Source: Galeopsis tetrahit
Taxonomy: Eukaryota; Streptophyta; Magnoliopsida; Lamiales; Lamiaceae
Direction: 5' to 3'
DNA: 64,000 nt
Assembly (NCBI GenBank): GCA_963675135.1
Contig: OY776120.1
Span: 23,898,001 to 23,962,000, forward strand
Shown here: one piece after another, positions 9,858 to 22,200 of the stretch
How the letters are laid out: every line of letters starts with the position of its first letter
How positions within the stretch are numbered: position 1 is the first letter of the stretch
Notes under the pieces: generated by a model
What the model was told of the DNA's origin: nothing
The model's input: only the letters and a program-made list of their open reading frames with translations
Database searches by the model: none
Translations under genes and position numbers: made by a program

Positions 9858-11492
9858 AATTATCCCGGGGAGACTCATATCTGACAATATCCTTGTGGCT
9901 TTTGAATGTATGCATTAGCTTCGACACTCCAAAAATAAAGAGGGATTTGCAGCAATGAAACTGGAAATGAGCAAAGCATACGATCGGGTGGAATGAAACT
10001 TTCTTTTAATGGCAATGAGAAGGATTGGTTTCTCGAAAAGATGTATTGAATTGATTCTCAAATGTGTCACGTCAGTTTCATATTGCATTAGGGTTAATGG
10101 CAGTGTGACAAATTGTTTTCGTCCATCGAGGGGCTCCGTCAAGGTGATCCTTTGTCACTTTATTTATTTGCCATCTGCACATAAAGTCTTTCATCATTGA
10201 TCACGAAAGCTGTGAGTTTGAAACAAATGTTGGGTATAAAAGTGGCTCGTACAACGCCGACATTTTCACACCTCTTCTTTGCAAATGATAGTATCATTTT
10301 TTTTAAAGCAACAAAGGGGGAATGCGCAGCAATTCAAAGATGTTTGCAGATATATGAGAGAGCATCTAGACAGCTTGTTAACTTGGATAAATCAGCACTC
10401 ACTTTTAGCCCAATGACAAAACAAAACAACATGGACGATGTGAGAAACAGGATGCAAATTAGATCGGTGCAATGACATGAATTTTACTTGGGGCTTCCAA
10501 ATATGACTGCAAGGTCTAAAAAATACAAGTTCAATTATCTTCTGGACAGAATACGCAAGAAAATTGACAACTGGAGCCATAAACATTTTTTGGAGGGTGG
10601 GAAAGAGGTACTCATCAAATCAGTACTCCAACCTATCCCCTCCTATGCTATGTTTTGTTTTCGTATTCCAATATCAATATGTGCTAGCATGGAGAGTGCA
10701 ATGGCCAGCTTCTGGTGAGGATCGGGAAAGGAGCATAAGAAGATACATTGGAATAAATGGTGTGAGTTATGTAAGCAGAAAGATGAGGGAGGCCTAGGGT
10801 TTCGAAGTTCGATTCTTTTCAACAAGTCCTTGCTAGCAAAACAAGTATGGCGGTTGATGAATAATCCACAAACATTGGTAAGTAAAGTCTTCAAAGCACG
10901 GTACTTTCACCATGTTGATATTATGGAAGCAGATGTTGGATCGAATCCATCGTACATTTGGCGATCTTTGGTATGGGGAAGGGAAATTCTTGATCGAGGA
11001 TGGGATTCGATGGAAAATAGGACATGGTAGAACTATCAACATTTACAAACATCGTTGGGTTCCAGGTTTGCATGATGGATATATTCATTCACGGATAGCT
11101 AGTGGATCGAAGGTTGCAAGATTCATTAACAAAGAATATCAATGGGATGTGAATTTGATCAATCAAACTTTTTTACCTTATGAAGCTCAAGTCATTTTGC
11201 ATACACCTCTATTGGGAAGAGACATTGATGACTATAGAGTTTGGGGAGGGGATTCGAAGGGTGAGTTTAATGTTGCTTCTGGATACTGCCATGCCCTGAA
11301 GATGGATGAAAATGAGATTAACTTGGATATGGTGAGCTCGTCCAACCTTGAGGAGAAAAGGCAGGTTTACAAAAAGCTTTGGAATTTGAAAATGCCGCCA
11401 AAGATTAAAAATTTTGGTTGGAAAATGATCCGAGACATTGTAGCAACAGAAGACAACATGGCTAAGCACCATGTCCCAATTGATACACATTA
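9858..11492 (+). pseudogene. L1-type LINE: reverse transcriptase and zinc-binding region, left half of a split copy
   Basis: Translating with frame changes gives the plant LINE order. It opens with PGRLISDNILVAFECMH and MKLEMSKAYDRVEW, continues through the RT region with FANDS where the family has a FADD-type catalytic box, then YLGLP, and ends in the zf-RVT region (KLWNLKMPPKIKNFGWK, stopping at HVPIDTH). The longest open piece is 10912-11493. The endonuclease and first part of RT are missing at the left, as in a 5'-truncated insertion. The right end joins copia C at about 11493. The RNase H part and 3' end of what is probably the same copy lie at 24105-24472. Confidence 0.85.
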
Positions 11493-11812
11493 AAGGGAAA
11501 AATAGAAGAGAAAGAAAAGCCATTTAATTTATGCTGCAACAGTTGTAATTTTCGGATGATTTGGTATTACTCTTTCTAGTCTCTTATATACGTTAATGGA
11601 ATGGTCTAGAACCTAGATACATGTTGCAATCCTATTGGTTCTAAGTAAATGACAAATACTAGTAACCAATTATCCTTCTTGCAGCTGCTAGTTGTTGTCC
11701 TTCTTGTTTGGTACATCACGTGCCTTTCCAGGATAATGGCCAACTTATGGGACCTAATGGATATTGTCTTGTGCATTAGTATTCACACTCATTTACATGC
11801 TCTCTCTTTACA
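11493..11812 (-). repeat. 3' LTR of copia C
   Basis: About 320 bp following the purine tract, starting TGTAAAGAGAG at 11812 (minus). It has a TATA-like stretch (GTATATAAGAG, about 11580-11591). No second LTR copy is in the window, so the end at about 11493 is set by the LINE coding sequence next to it and is approximate. Confidence 0.6.
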
Positions 11813-12980
11813 CGCCCCCTCAATTCAAGTGTGTCTTGAGGAATTATTCCCAATTTGTTTCGTAGACGCGCATAGAATTGACCGGATAGCGGCTTAGTGA
11901 AAGTTACAGCAACTTGGTCTATGTTGGGCACGTGGAGTACTTGAATATCTTTGCTATTAAACTTTTCTCTGACAAAGTGAAGATCGGGCTCTAAGTGTTT
12001 CGTTCTTGAATGGAACACTGGGTTCGATGCAAGAGATATTGCTCCTTGATTATCAATCCATATGACCGACGCCTTAGATTTGAGAAGGTGAAGTTCTTGG
12101 AGAAGATGTCGAATCCACATTACTTCACATGTTGCATGAGCAAGACTTCGGTACTCCGCCTCGGTACTAGATCTCGAAACTGTTGGTTGTGTTTTTTTAG
12201 CTCCATGATATGAGATTGTTGCCCAAGTAAATGCAGTAGCCCGAAGTTGATTTTCGATCATCAATATTAGATCCCCAATCAGCGTCAACAAATGCGACTA
12301 TATCAAGAGATTTTTATATGGAATATACGAGCCCATAGTCGATAGTAGCAAAACGATGTCGAAGGATCCTCTTAACTGCTTTCCAATGTGTATCAAGTGG
12401 TTTCTGCATGTATTGACTGACCTTATTAACCAAGAAAGCTATGTCGGGTCTTGTCACGGTTACATATTGCAATGCTCCGACAATGCTTCTGTATTGGTGA
12501 GCATTGGACAGTGGCTGCCCCTCAAATCGTGACAAGGAAATTTCGGCAATCATGAGGGTTGAGAGACCCTTTGCATCCACAATCCAGCCCTATGAAGGAT
12601 GTCATGAATGTAGCTCTTTTGGCACATATGAATGTGGGTAGCAGATCGCTTAATATCAATTCCAAGGAAAAAATTAAGCTCCCCAAGATCCTTCAAAGAG
12701 AAGAACTTGTGTAGTGCTGCAATGACTTGGGTGACCTAAGAAGAATCTGAACCAGTTAGGATTATGTCATCCACATATGCTAGAAATAAAATCGTACACG
12801 TTGGAGAATGCTTAATATAGAGAGAGTTGTCAGCCCGTGAAGTGGTAAAACCAAGAACCTTTAGCACTGAAGCAAGCTTCGAAGTCCAAGCTCGTAAGGC
12901 TTGTTTTAACTTGTATAAAGATCTCTTAAGTTTGCAAACCAGATTTTGACCAAATTCATAACCCGGGGGCTGAGCCATGT
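11776..12980 (-). pseudogene. copia C reverse transcriptase (3' part) and RNase H
   Basis: RT motifs AQPPGYEFGQ, LYKLKQALRAW and AYVDDIILTG (YVDD catalytic box) lie at 12980-12736. RNase H motifs SRSSTEAEYRSLAHA, WIDNQGAISLASNP and SRTKHLEPDLHF lie at 12291-11776, with a middle piece (YRSIVGALQYVTVTRPDIAFLV) at 12580-12314. Frames change at least twice and contain stops. Confidence 0.85.
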
Positions 12981-13077
12981 TGACAGGAATGAAGATCCGG
13001 TTAACAAGGAAAGAGATCACAATATTGACTTTACTTAATATACTCTAGATTATTTAGGAAAATATCTTTTTTAAATA

Positions 13078-14601
13078 TTATCTTTGACTATTTCCTTGTA
13101 TATTGTAAATCCTTTTCAAGGCAACAGGAGGTGGCGTGAGTGAGTGCTCGACAGCAGGAGTTGGCGTGAGGGAGTGTTCGGCAGCAGGAGGGGCCACGAT
13201 TTCTGGAGCAGCACGTGAGATCCGAGCAATGGGCTCAGGCAAAATGGGCTCGGCGGGAGCCTCTTCGTCAAGGAGGCATGGAGCACATGGAGTGGATAAC
13301 CTAGAAGATTCTGTAAAAGTGCAGATATCATTAGGTATAGCAGTAGAGTTTGAAGACAAATTTCCAGAAAATGGAAAACAAAACTCATCAAAGGTAGCAT
13401 GTCATGTAATAAACATCCGTGAGGAATCAGGATCGTAACACCGATAGCCCTTATGATTACCACTGTACCCCAAGAAAATGCAAGAACGACTTCTTGGAGA
13501 GAGCTTGTTCGAGGAATAATCTCGAAGATATGGGTAAACTCGACACCCAAAAGGTTTGAAACTGTCATAGTTTGGCGGAGCATGATAGAGAAGCTTAAAA
13601 GGCGACTTGTTGTCCAAAACCGAGGATGGAATGCGATTAATAACATATGTGGCAGCAGCGAAGGCATCAAACCAAAAAACAGCAGGAACATGAGCATGAA
13701 ACATCATGGAAAGACCAGTCTCAATAATATGACGATGCTTGCACTCAGCACAGCCATTTTGTTGAGGGGTATAGGGGCAGGATATGCGAGGATGAATGCT
13801 ATGTTGATAAAAAAAATAATCAACCCGTGCATTGATAAATTTTGTGCCACCATCGCTCTAGAATTCCTTAACTTGCCCAGAAAATTGAGTGCAAATAAAT
13901 TTGTGAAAACGGATAAGAGTATCATAAAAATCTGACTTGAGAGCTAAAGGATACATCCAAGAGAAGCAAGAGTAATCATCCACGAACACCACATAATATT
14001 TATACCCATCAAAAGAGTTAAGAGGAGCAGGACCCCATAAATCGCAATTAATTAAATCAAGAACTTTATAAGCACGTTTATCATTCAACTTAAAAGATAA
14101 GCGCTTGCTCTTTGCAAACTGGCAAGAGGAGCAAGGGCTAGGATCCGGCAAAACAGAAGTAACCGACAAATGACCTAAAGAATTTAACAACTTAATAATT
14201 GAAAACGGGACATGCCCCAAACGTAAATGCCATAAGGTAAAAAAAGCCTTCAATTTTTTGGACTTGAGGGCTGCGACCAATGCAGGATGACCATGCTCCA
14301 AAAAATATAATCCATTAGCACATCTACCCTACGCGAGAGGTGCCTTCGTGACCCGATTCTGAATAGTGAACATTTTATCAAAAAAAACAACATCAACTGG
14401 ATAATCAGATGTGAGTTTACTGATAGATAAAAGATTACGAGTGATATGAGGAACCACCAAAACATCAAGCAATTTAACGTCATTAACCAAATAATAAGTA
14501 CCAATATGAGAGATTTGAAGAGAAGCCCCATTACCCACAACAACATCACCATTACCAGTGTACGGCGCACAAGAGTCAAGATCATGAGGATTTGCTGTCA
14601 T
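13078..14601 (-). pseudogene. copia A protease and integrase (broken)
   Basis: The protease remnant (VVGNGASLQISHIG, 14601-14329) is followed by the GAG-pre-integrase region LWHLRLGHV and integrase core (FVDDYSCFSWMYPL) at 14301-13858. The core C-terminal part is at 13707-13402 (AVFWFDAFAAATYVINRIPS, CIFLGYSGNHKGYRC) and a Pro-rich linker at 13359-13078. The D,D-35-E region is split by frameshifts near 13860 and 13707. Confidence 0.85.
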
Positions 14602-15588
14602 GTGTGCAGATGCACCTGTGTCGACACACTAATTAGGCAAATTAGAAGTACGGCAAGAGGCCCCAAAGCCCTGGGCCAGATTTGCCGCATCAGAATTAAT
14701 GGCGTTATTGAAGCGCTCCGGGCATCGGCTGGCATAGTGCCCTTTTTCTCGGCAGATATGGCACTTTGGGACAAAGGGCGGACGGTCTGTGGTGTTGTGA
14801 TCGTAGGAGCGGCGGTCAACACATGATTGCCCCCGAGAATTTTAGGGGCGGAAGTTAGGGTTTCCGGTTTTTGCGGCAGAGAAGGGGCGGCCAGTCGGGC
14901 GGGGGCCACTGTCGCGACGGTGAGAGTGGAACGCTGTAGGGGGTGCATCATTCATGGTCATATCGAGAGTATCATAGGCCTTCACCTAATGGACCAAATC
15001 ACAGAAAGGAGGGATCGGGACCATGGCTATGCGAACATCACAGAAGTTGGTGAATTGGGGGCTAAGTCCGCACAAAAAATAATGGTTTTTATCTACTTCA
15101 TCAACAGACTTGCCTATTGTCAAGAGGTAATCACATATGGATTTGAACTTACGGCCATAGTCATCGACGGAGAGAGAGCCCTTACGAAGGGAGAGCAATT
15201 CGCTCTTTAGGTGGTGTGCACGGGAAGTTGAAGAATAACTAAAGACAGAGTCGAGGGCTTCCCACGCAGCGCGGGAAGAGGAGCATCCGATAACTTCGGC
15301 CATGGATTCCTCCGTGAGGGAGAAGAGGATGAGGCTAAGTATACGCTGATCTTTAGTGAACCACTTCGCGTACTCGGGATTGGGGATCTTCGCGTTCTTC
15401 TCATCAGTGATGGTGCGAGAGGGGGCTGGAACCGATCCGTCAACGTAGCCTAAGAGGTCATGATTGGCAAGCATGGGCACCACTTGGTTACGCCATAAGA
15501 GAAAATTTGAGGAAGATAGCTTAATAGTAAGCATGTGGCTAAGTTGTGCCACTGGGATCGTGTCCTTGGGTGTATCGGCCATGATCAA
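14598..15588 (-). pseudogene. copia A gag
   Basis: The N-terminal part (15588-14986) has SSNFLLWRNQVVPMLANHDL and further on LLTIGKSVDEVDKNHYFLCG, typical of copia gag (UBN2 family). The frame then shifts near 14990. A degenerate zinc-knuckle region (CHICREKGHYASRCPE-like) can be followed on the minus strand near 14770-14700, with a stop in the C-terminal part. Confidence 0.8.
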
Positions 15589-15762
15589 AGAAAGATTGGA
15601 AGAGGAGGAAGAAGGGGTCGTGTGGGCGGTAGGGGAGAAATAGAGAGAGGCTAAGAAATCGGTGTTTAGGCTGATACCATGAAAGAATTCTGTCTCATCT
15701 AAAAGTCCGAACTTGTAGTGAGGTTGGGAATTAATTCTTGTATATTAATTCCTAACACATGT

Positions 15763-17020
15763 ATAGTTCCTTATCAACTTCACCATTGAGGAACGCGTTG
15801 TCAACGTCAAGCTGTCGTAGTGGCCAAGAATTCGTAAGAGCAATTGTTAAAATAATTCTCACAGTCACCGGTTTAATTACAGGACTAAATGTATCAGTCT
15901 AATCGAATCCCGGCAACCAGACGGGCCTTGTGCCTTGAAATGGTACCATCAGAATTGGTTTTCAGCTTAAAAACCCATTTACATCTGATAATTGTATGAT
16001 TAGAAGGAGGAGAACACAATTCCCAAGTACCATTTTTTATCAAGGCATTATGTTCTCTGTCCATGACGGATCGTGGAGGGCTTCAAGATGGTTGTTTGGT
16101 TCGAAGAGATGTAGTGGTGAAGACTTTGGGTTCATGGATTCCAGCCTTAGCCCGAGTGATCATATGATGTTGATTCATGTCTTGTGTACCATCAGCAATA
16201 TCATGGTGACTCACAGTACCTACAGACACAGAAAGAGGAACACTAGAAGAAGAAGCATTGTTATCACAATTCTCAATGGGTAAATCAACATATAACTGCC
16301 CCTCAAGCATAGGAGTATTAGAGTGAGATAACGCAGGACTTGCTGTAGAAACCATCGGCGATGAAGGATCAGGGATGTGATGAGATGAACCTCGGGATTG
16401 CAGTATTGGAGATGGTAAAGGGTTAAGAACAGGAGGTGTGAGGAAATGTTGAGGAGTGATGGAGTTTGGGATCAGACTTTGAGAAGCATTGTGAAAAGGA
16501 AATTGAGTTTCATCGAAAATAACATGTCGAGTTATGATCAACTTCTTGTTTGGCAAAAAAACTTTGTAACCCTTGTAGGCTGAACTATACCCCAAGAAAA
16601 CACATCATTGAGATTTAGGCTCAAGCTTATAGTGATTATAGGCTTTGAGATGGGGAAAACATAGACAACCGAAAATTTTGAAATGTGAATAATTAGGTGA
16701 ATGGCCTGTAAGGAGTTCTTGAGGGGTTTTGTAGTTTAGGATTGGAGAATGGATGCGATTAATGAGATAAACACTGGTGATGAAGGCATCATCCCAATAT
16801 TTAAGTGGAGCTTTGGATTGGCTAAGAAGTGTGAGAGCTTTTTCGACAATGTGTCGATGTTTTCTTTCAGCGATGTTGTTTTGTTCTGGAGTGTAGGGAC
16901 AAGAGAGCCTATTCACAATTCCAAGTTCATGAAAAAGTGGTGTTAAGGGCTTATATTTACTTCCATTGTCACTTTGGAAGATTTTAATCCTTGTTGGTCC
17001 TGAAAGGAGTATATAACAAG
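15763..17020 (-). pseudogene. copia C integrase, linker and RT start (broken)
   Basis: The integrase core C-terminal half (FQSDNGSKY, then NNIAERKHRHIVEKALTLL and YWDDAFITSVYLINR) lies at 17020-16605, followed by CFLGYSSAYKGYKVF and a Ser/Pro-rich linker to 16083. RT begins near 16000 (WVFKLKTNSDGTISRHKARL) and runs to LDVDNAFLNGEVDKELYM, where element A is inserted. The integrase N-terminal half, protease and gag are absent. Confidence 0.85.
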
Positions 17021-18804
17021 TGTGGGGGGGGGGGGGGGGGAATACACTTGTATGCAAATCTTTTCAACTTTTGATCAAACCAGAGCTCAGCAAGGTTGTC
17101 TTGGACAACTCTGCTGAAGATGATTAACTCTCCTAAGATAATCAACCTACTAAGTACTATTGAGTACTTAGTTGAATAACTATCTAGGGGAGTTATATGT
17201 GCGGAATAGTGGTTGGCCCTTTAGTTTAGACTCCTTTAGTTCTGAAATTACTTAGTCAAATCAATGCAATCCAGTTTAGGTTCAGGGAACTTGTCCAATA
17301 CAGTTTTTGCACAGTCTTTGAATGTAAGTTCTTTGAAAGATCAGTTTTGTGTGTAGTGTTGAATGAATGAAAGTACTTGTAAAGCAAATCAACACAAGAG
17401 GTTATAGTGGTTCAGAGACTCAAGCTCCTACATCCACTTTCCCTGATTTAACAGGATAATTCCTTCACTCTTGGAATTAACTTGTTTTATAGTGCCAAGG
17501 TGCACTTGATCAAGAACACCACTCCTTGGTGAATTGATCTCTAGGATGTCTAGAGTCTTAGTACCCTCTTCTCAACTCCGAACTGAACTGTTCTTCTCTC
17601 AACAGTCAGCTCCTACCACTTCTACTACTACAACCTTCTCACTTTCTCACTTGAAAGGGGTAAGGATTGAAGTAAGGTTCCAACTAATGAGATATCCTTT
17701 ACAATGAAGATCAGTGTATAAGGATTAGGATATCTCTCTAAGCTTTGTATGGATATACAGTAAGTTCAGCTTAGAAGAAGTGTTTGAAGACTAAGATAGT
17801 CTCTTTGAATGCTTTGAAAGTTCTATGAGCTTCAGAATACTTGTGTAGTTGGATTCTGTTGAGGTGCTTTCAAATGGTCTTCACACTTCTATATTTATAG
17901 ACAAATTTGAGGATTTGCCCGTTGGAGAGGCAATCCCAAATTGCTATAAATGTCTTCCTTGAGTTCTTCAAACTGGAAGACAGATTCTTGATAGTGACAT
18001 GTCCTTATTTGGGTAATAAACGGCTGTTAAGACTTTGTCTTCATTCTACAGCACTTTTCCCAATGTTTGACTTCTTGTTAAGACTTGGACATGGCTTCTG
18101 AAGGTTGATCCAATGATAGGACAACATTCCTTATCAAATGGACAACTCTGCTTATCACTATCAGCAGACTTTGCTTATCAGCAAAGTTGGCTTGCTCTTC
18201 TTCAGATGACTTGGCTCTTTCCCTTTGCTTCACTTGGAATTGATCTCAGCATGATATAATGAAGTCTTTTAGGGTGTAGTTGTCTTCTTCTCTTCAGCAT
18301 AGTTGACTTTCAAGCTTTAGGACATTTGTTCTGGTTCAATCTTGCTGAGACAACTCTTCTGGACAACTCTCCTGATCAGCATACTTGGTCTTTTAGCTTC
18401 AGAACTTTTGTTTTCACACAGAGTTAACCTCTCTGGACAACTCTCCTGATCAGAACATTTGAGTAACCTTGTCCTTTTGAGCTTTACAACCTTGTTTTTG
18501 CATGGAGACAACCTCTCTGGACAACTCTCCTGATCAAGGTATTTGGTTTTTCAATAGAGTATGCTTGGCCTTAGTGTTCATTCCAGATTTTGAGCCTTGA
18601 GGGGACTTAATATTGGTAATCTTCAAAGCATAGGTTCCCCCTCACAATGTGCATCTAATCATCTAAGAGCTGCCTAACATATCAGCTTCTCATCTAGCCT
18701 TATACTATGTGTTCTAGCATTTTTAGAACACAATCAACTTGACTTAGGCATGTCTCAGGGGGTTTTGGTATTTAATCAAAACATATGTCATTTTATTCCC
18801 AACA
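17021..18804 (-). repeat. 3' LTR of Sirevirus-type element D
   Basis: 1784-bp LTR, TGTTGGGAATAAAATG at 18804 to ACA at 17021 on the minus strand, ending in a C-homopolymer (G run at 17024-17040). The promoter-like TATAAATATAG is near 17885-17897 (minus). It carries about four copies of a motif containing GGACAACTCTCCTGATCA (plus-strand reading) between 18340 and 18540. It pairs with 55351-57160 of element E. Confidence 0.88.
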
Positions 18805-18819
18805 ATTTCCCCCTTTTTG

Positions 18820-19266
18820 ATGATGCCAAAACCTATACATTTTATGCAAAAGTGACTTGACTACACCTATTACATTTATCTTCAGAAGACATGACTGAGG
18901 TCAATTTCCCTGAAAGAAAATGTGTTAGTGTGCTCACCATTCATGTTGCAGATAGGTTTCAAGAATAGGCAAAGAGAGATTTGTTTTTCAGAATTCAAAA
19001 TATGTTCAACTATCATTCAAATGAGAATCATTACAGCATGTTGATAGTTTGAACAAAAACATATCAGAGCATGAGAGATATTACAAATAAGCACACATTT
19101 ATTACAAAAGTATGATATACTCTTAAATCATTCATCATTTAGGCATTTAGAGCACATCATATCAGCAGCTTGTGCATCTTCAGAGTAGTTGACCAAAACA
19201 CAAATTAGTAACCAACTTAAGTATTTATCCATTTCAGCATATAAAAGTCAGGAAGACTTAGCCATT
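18820..19266 (-). other. 3' untranslated region of element D
   Basis: AT-rich stretch between the env-like ORF stop at 19267 and the polypurine tract. No gene is seen. Confidence 0.6.
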
Positions 19267-22200
19267 TCAGAGATCATCTTCTTTGGGTGGCACCATCCCA
19301 TATTGTGCCCACACTCTCTTCTTGAGTTCCATGGCTTCCTGGTTGGTTCCTTTGGGTCCAAGGGTCATCTTGTTCAGCTTAAGAATCTCTGTGAACTCCC
19401 TTAGGATCCTTGCTTGGTCAATCCATCCATCAAGCTTTGGAGGCATGTAGATGATAGGCTTGGGAGCATTGAGTTCAACTCTTGCAATATCAGCAGCTGC
19501 AAGTAATTGTTGATATAACTCTCTGTAGTATTCTATCATGAACTCAGCAAAGGAAGAGTTGGCATCTCCTCCATTCCATCTGTCAATGACATAGTAGTCA
19601 TAGACAAACTCCCTTTTAGCCTCTTCCCATGTATCATTCAGCTGAATTGGCATGGCACCCATTTATCCAAGTGTGGATATTTGGTGTCCATTGGGACTAG
19701 AAGCTGAGGCTTCATCTTGCTGTAAGTTGCTCTCCTTCTTCTTGGTTTCTGGAAGTTAGCTCTTCTCTTATCTCTTGCTCTTTGTACTTCATCCATCAAA
19801 TCCATTTTCTCCTGGGCCCTCATCATGGCCAGTTTCTGTTGTGTTTCAGGGTCTTTGCCATACCCTTCATGAAACAACTTTGATGGATCATTGAGTACCA
19901 CAATCTTTGTCTTCTTTGGTCCAGGTCCAAAGCCTTCTTCATATAAAGCTTCCACATCTTCAGTAGCTTTGGCTAGGGCTGACAATTCGTGCTATCGTGT
20001 CGTGTTTCGTGTCGACACGATAGTGACACGACACGATAAGGCCAAACACGAACACGACACGATAAGAATCTGTGTCGACACGACACGAACACGATAATTT
20101 TCGTGTCGACACGACACGACACGATAAAAACACGATAATTTTCGTGTCGACATGACACGACACGATAACGACACGTAACACGATAACAACACGATAACGA
20201 CACGATAAGAAAATAAATCAATTTAAAATTGTATTAAATATATAAAAATAATATATTTATATAAAGATAAAAAAATTATCGTGTCATTATCGTGTTATTA
20301 TCAGATACGTGTCATTATCGTGTCGTGTCATATCAGGTAAATAACAGGTTAACGGGTTGTTAACAGGTTAATGAGTTACCTGTTAATTTTATCGTGCTTA
20401 ACGGGTTGACACGAACCCGACACGAACCCGACACGAAATTTTCGTGTCGTTATCAGGTCGACCCGATAACGACACGAACCCGATAAGGCCAAACACTAAC
20501 CCGCAATTTTCGTGTCGGATTCGTATCGTGCTATCGTGTCATGTCGAAAATTGCCACCCCTAGCTTTGGCACCTTCAGCAATATTGACTATTTCAGAAGA
20601 CTTTTCCTTTTCAGCAGTTTTGGGCTCTTCAGCAGCTTTGGCTTTCTTTGATGTAGGCTCATCATCATCAATTCTGAATTCAGGTGGAAGATCAAGGCTG
20701 TTAGGAAAGTCTGTAAATGTCTCAGCTTGTCTTTTCTTTCCTTTTGCCTTCTTGATCTTTCCTCTAGTTTGGACACCTTCAGCATCTTTGTCCAAACCAG
20801 ACACCTCACCACCTGGTCTCTGTTGTAACCTCATCCTTTCTTCTTGAGCTGATGCCATTGAATTTTTCAATGCAAGTGCTAGTTGCTCTTCTTCATCCAG
20901 TTCTTCCAAGTTCAGCACTGCAGGCTCTTTTCCTTTTCCTTCAGCAGCTTTGTCTTTTCCTTTGACTGGGCTCCCAATCACCAAGGCACCTTTTGCTCTA
21001 GCTCTTTCCCTTTCCCCCTTTTTGGCAGCATCAAAGCACTAGGGCTTTAGCTCACTCATTGTTGTGGCCATTAGGGACTGGGCCTGGTTTAGAGACTTCA
21101 TTTCCTCCAACAAATATACATTTTCATCATGTATATTTTGCATCCTATCACTGCTCAAGCTAAGAAAAGCTAGAATAGGCTTCATCTTTTGTTGAACAAC
21201 CTCCTCCAATGTTGCTTTCAGGGATGCATCAAGTTGGGCTTTAAGGAGCTCGGTGAGGTTGGCCACTGCACCTTCAGCAATGTTGGCCAATACCTCTTGG
21301 GAAAAATTTTCAGAGGCTGCTTTCACCATTGCTAGCCTTTGCTCTTCAGCTCTTTTCTTTTGCAATGCAGTCTTCTTTCCAAGAGCTTGCTTGACAATTA
21401 GCCTGAGAGCTTTGACATTAGCATTATGATTGTCTCTCAGCAACTTTTGTTCCTTCTTGACCTCTTCTGAGATGGATTCCATGGTGGATTTGGCTTTTTG
21501 TACTTCAGTGGAAATGGTTTGGAGGCCAGTTTCCACACCACTAATCCTTGCTTCCAGAGTGGGTAGCACAACATCCTCAGAGCCTGTAAGCCTCATTTCT
21601 ACAGATGCTAGAGTTCTTCCTTGCTCATTCAATGCTCCTGAAGTTTCAGCATGAGCAGATTGGACCTGATGAGCCAAGGAGTCCAATTTCTCTGATTGCA
21701 TTCCAAGCAAGGCTTGAGCTGAGCCTGTATCTACTTGGATAGGGGCATCTGTTAAGAACTCATCTGCAAAAATTTGGTCAAGAGATATACCTGCAATATT
21801 AGACAGATCAAACAAGTTAGGGAATAAACACTCATCACCCTCAATTTCTTTTGTATAAGACTCTGATACATCAACAGTCTTCTTCTCATTTTCAACTTGT
21901 TCTTTTCTCCCTTCATAGATAATGTTCTCACCCAAGGAATCAGGCCTCCTTTCATCAAGGGATTCTTGAAGTTCAGATTTGACTTCAAGAATAACCTGTC
22001 CTTCCTCACTTATTCCACCCTCATATGGTGGTACACTCACAATCTTAGTGATTACTACCTCTCTTTCATCCATAACTTCCTCTGATTTTTTGTTTCTATT
22101 TTCCTTTTCAACCCCTTCTCCTAAACATGCAACATCTTCACCTTCAACAAGGTTCAAAGATGGCAGTTGTGAGGAGATCACAGTGCTTATTTCAGCAGCC

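Larger units (their letters stand above)
12981..15757 (-). mobile_element. Ty1/copia element A, deleted for RT/RNase H, nested in copia C
   Basis: The ends are TG...CA on the minus strand (TGTTAGGAATTAATA at 15757; CATTCCTGTCA at 12981), with CATGT directly on both sides (15758-15762 and 12976-12980). Next to the left LTR is TGGTATCAG, the usual initiator-Met tRNA primer site (about 15670-15685). The element has gag, protease and integrase but goes from the integrase linker straight into an AT-rich LTR remnant (about 12981-13105), so RT and RNase H are gone. Its 5' LTR is only about 75 bp and does not resemble the 3' remnant, so both ends seem internally deleted. Confidence 0.85.
11493..17020 (-). 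mobile_element. Ty1/copia element C, 3' half, interrupted by copia A
   Basis: Minus-strand copia. Integrase and linker at 17020-16083, RT start at 16000-15763, then element A (12981-15757), then RT continues at 12980. RNase H runs to 11776, followed by a purine tract (TTGAGGGGG, about 11813-11826) and a 3' LTR of about 320 bp. Without A and one CATGT the RT reads on in frame from its ELYM to AQPPGYE residues, which shows that both parts are one element. The 5' half is missing. The right boundary is the LTR end of element D at 17021. Confidence 0.85.

Noticed and set aside
9858..11492. A host reverse-transcriptase-like domesticated gene
   Set aside because: Several stops and frameshifts, an altered catalytic box (FAND) and 5' truncation fit a dead LINE.
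13453..13935. 160-codon plus-strand ORF
   Set aside because: Antisense to the integrase of copia A, which explains the open frame.
19960..20221. Three overlapping Cys/Arg/Ser-rich ORFs on the minus strand
   Set aside because: They are readings of the ACACG-rich hAT MITE, open in several frames because of short-period repeats.
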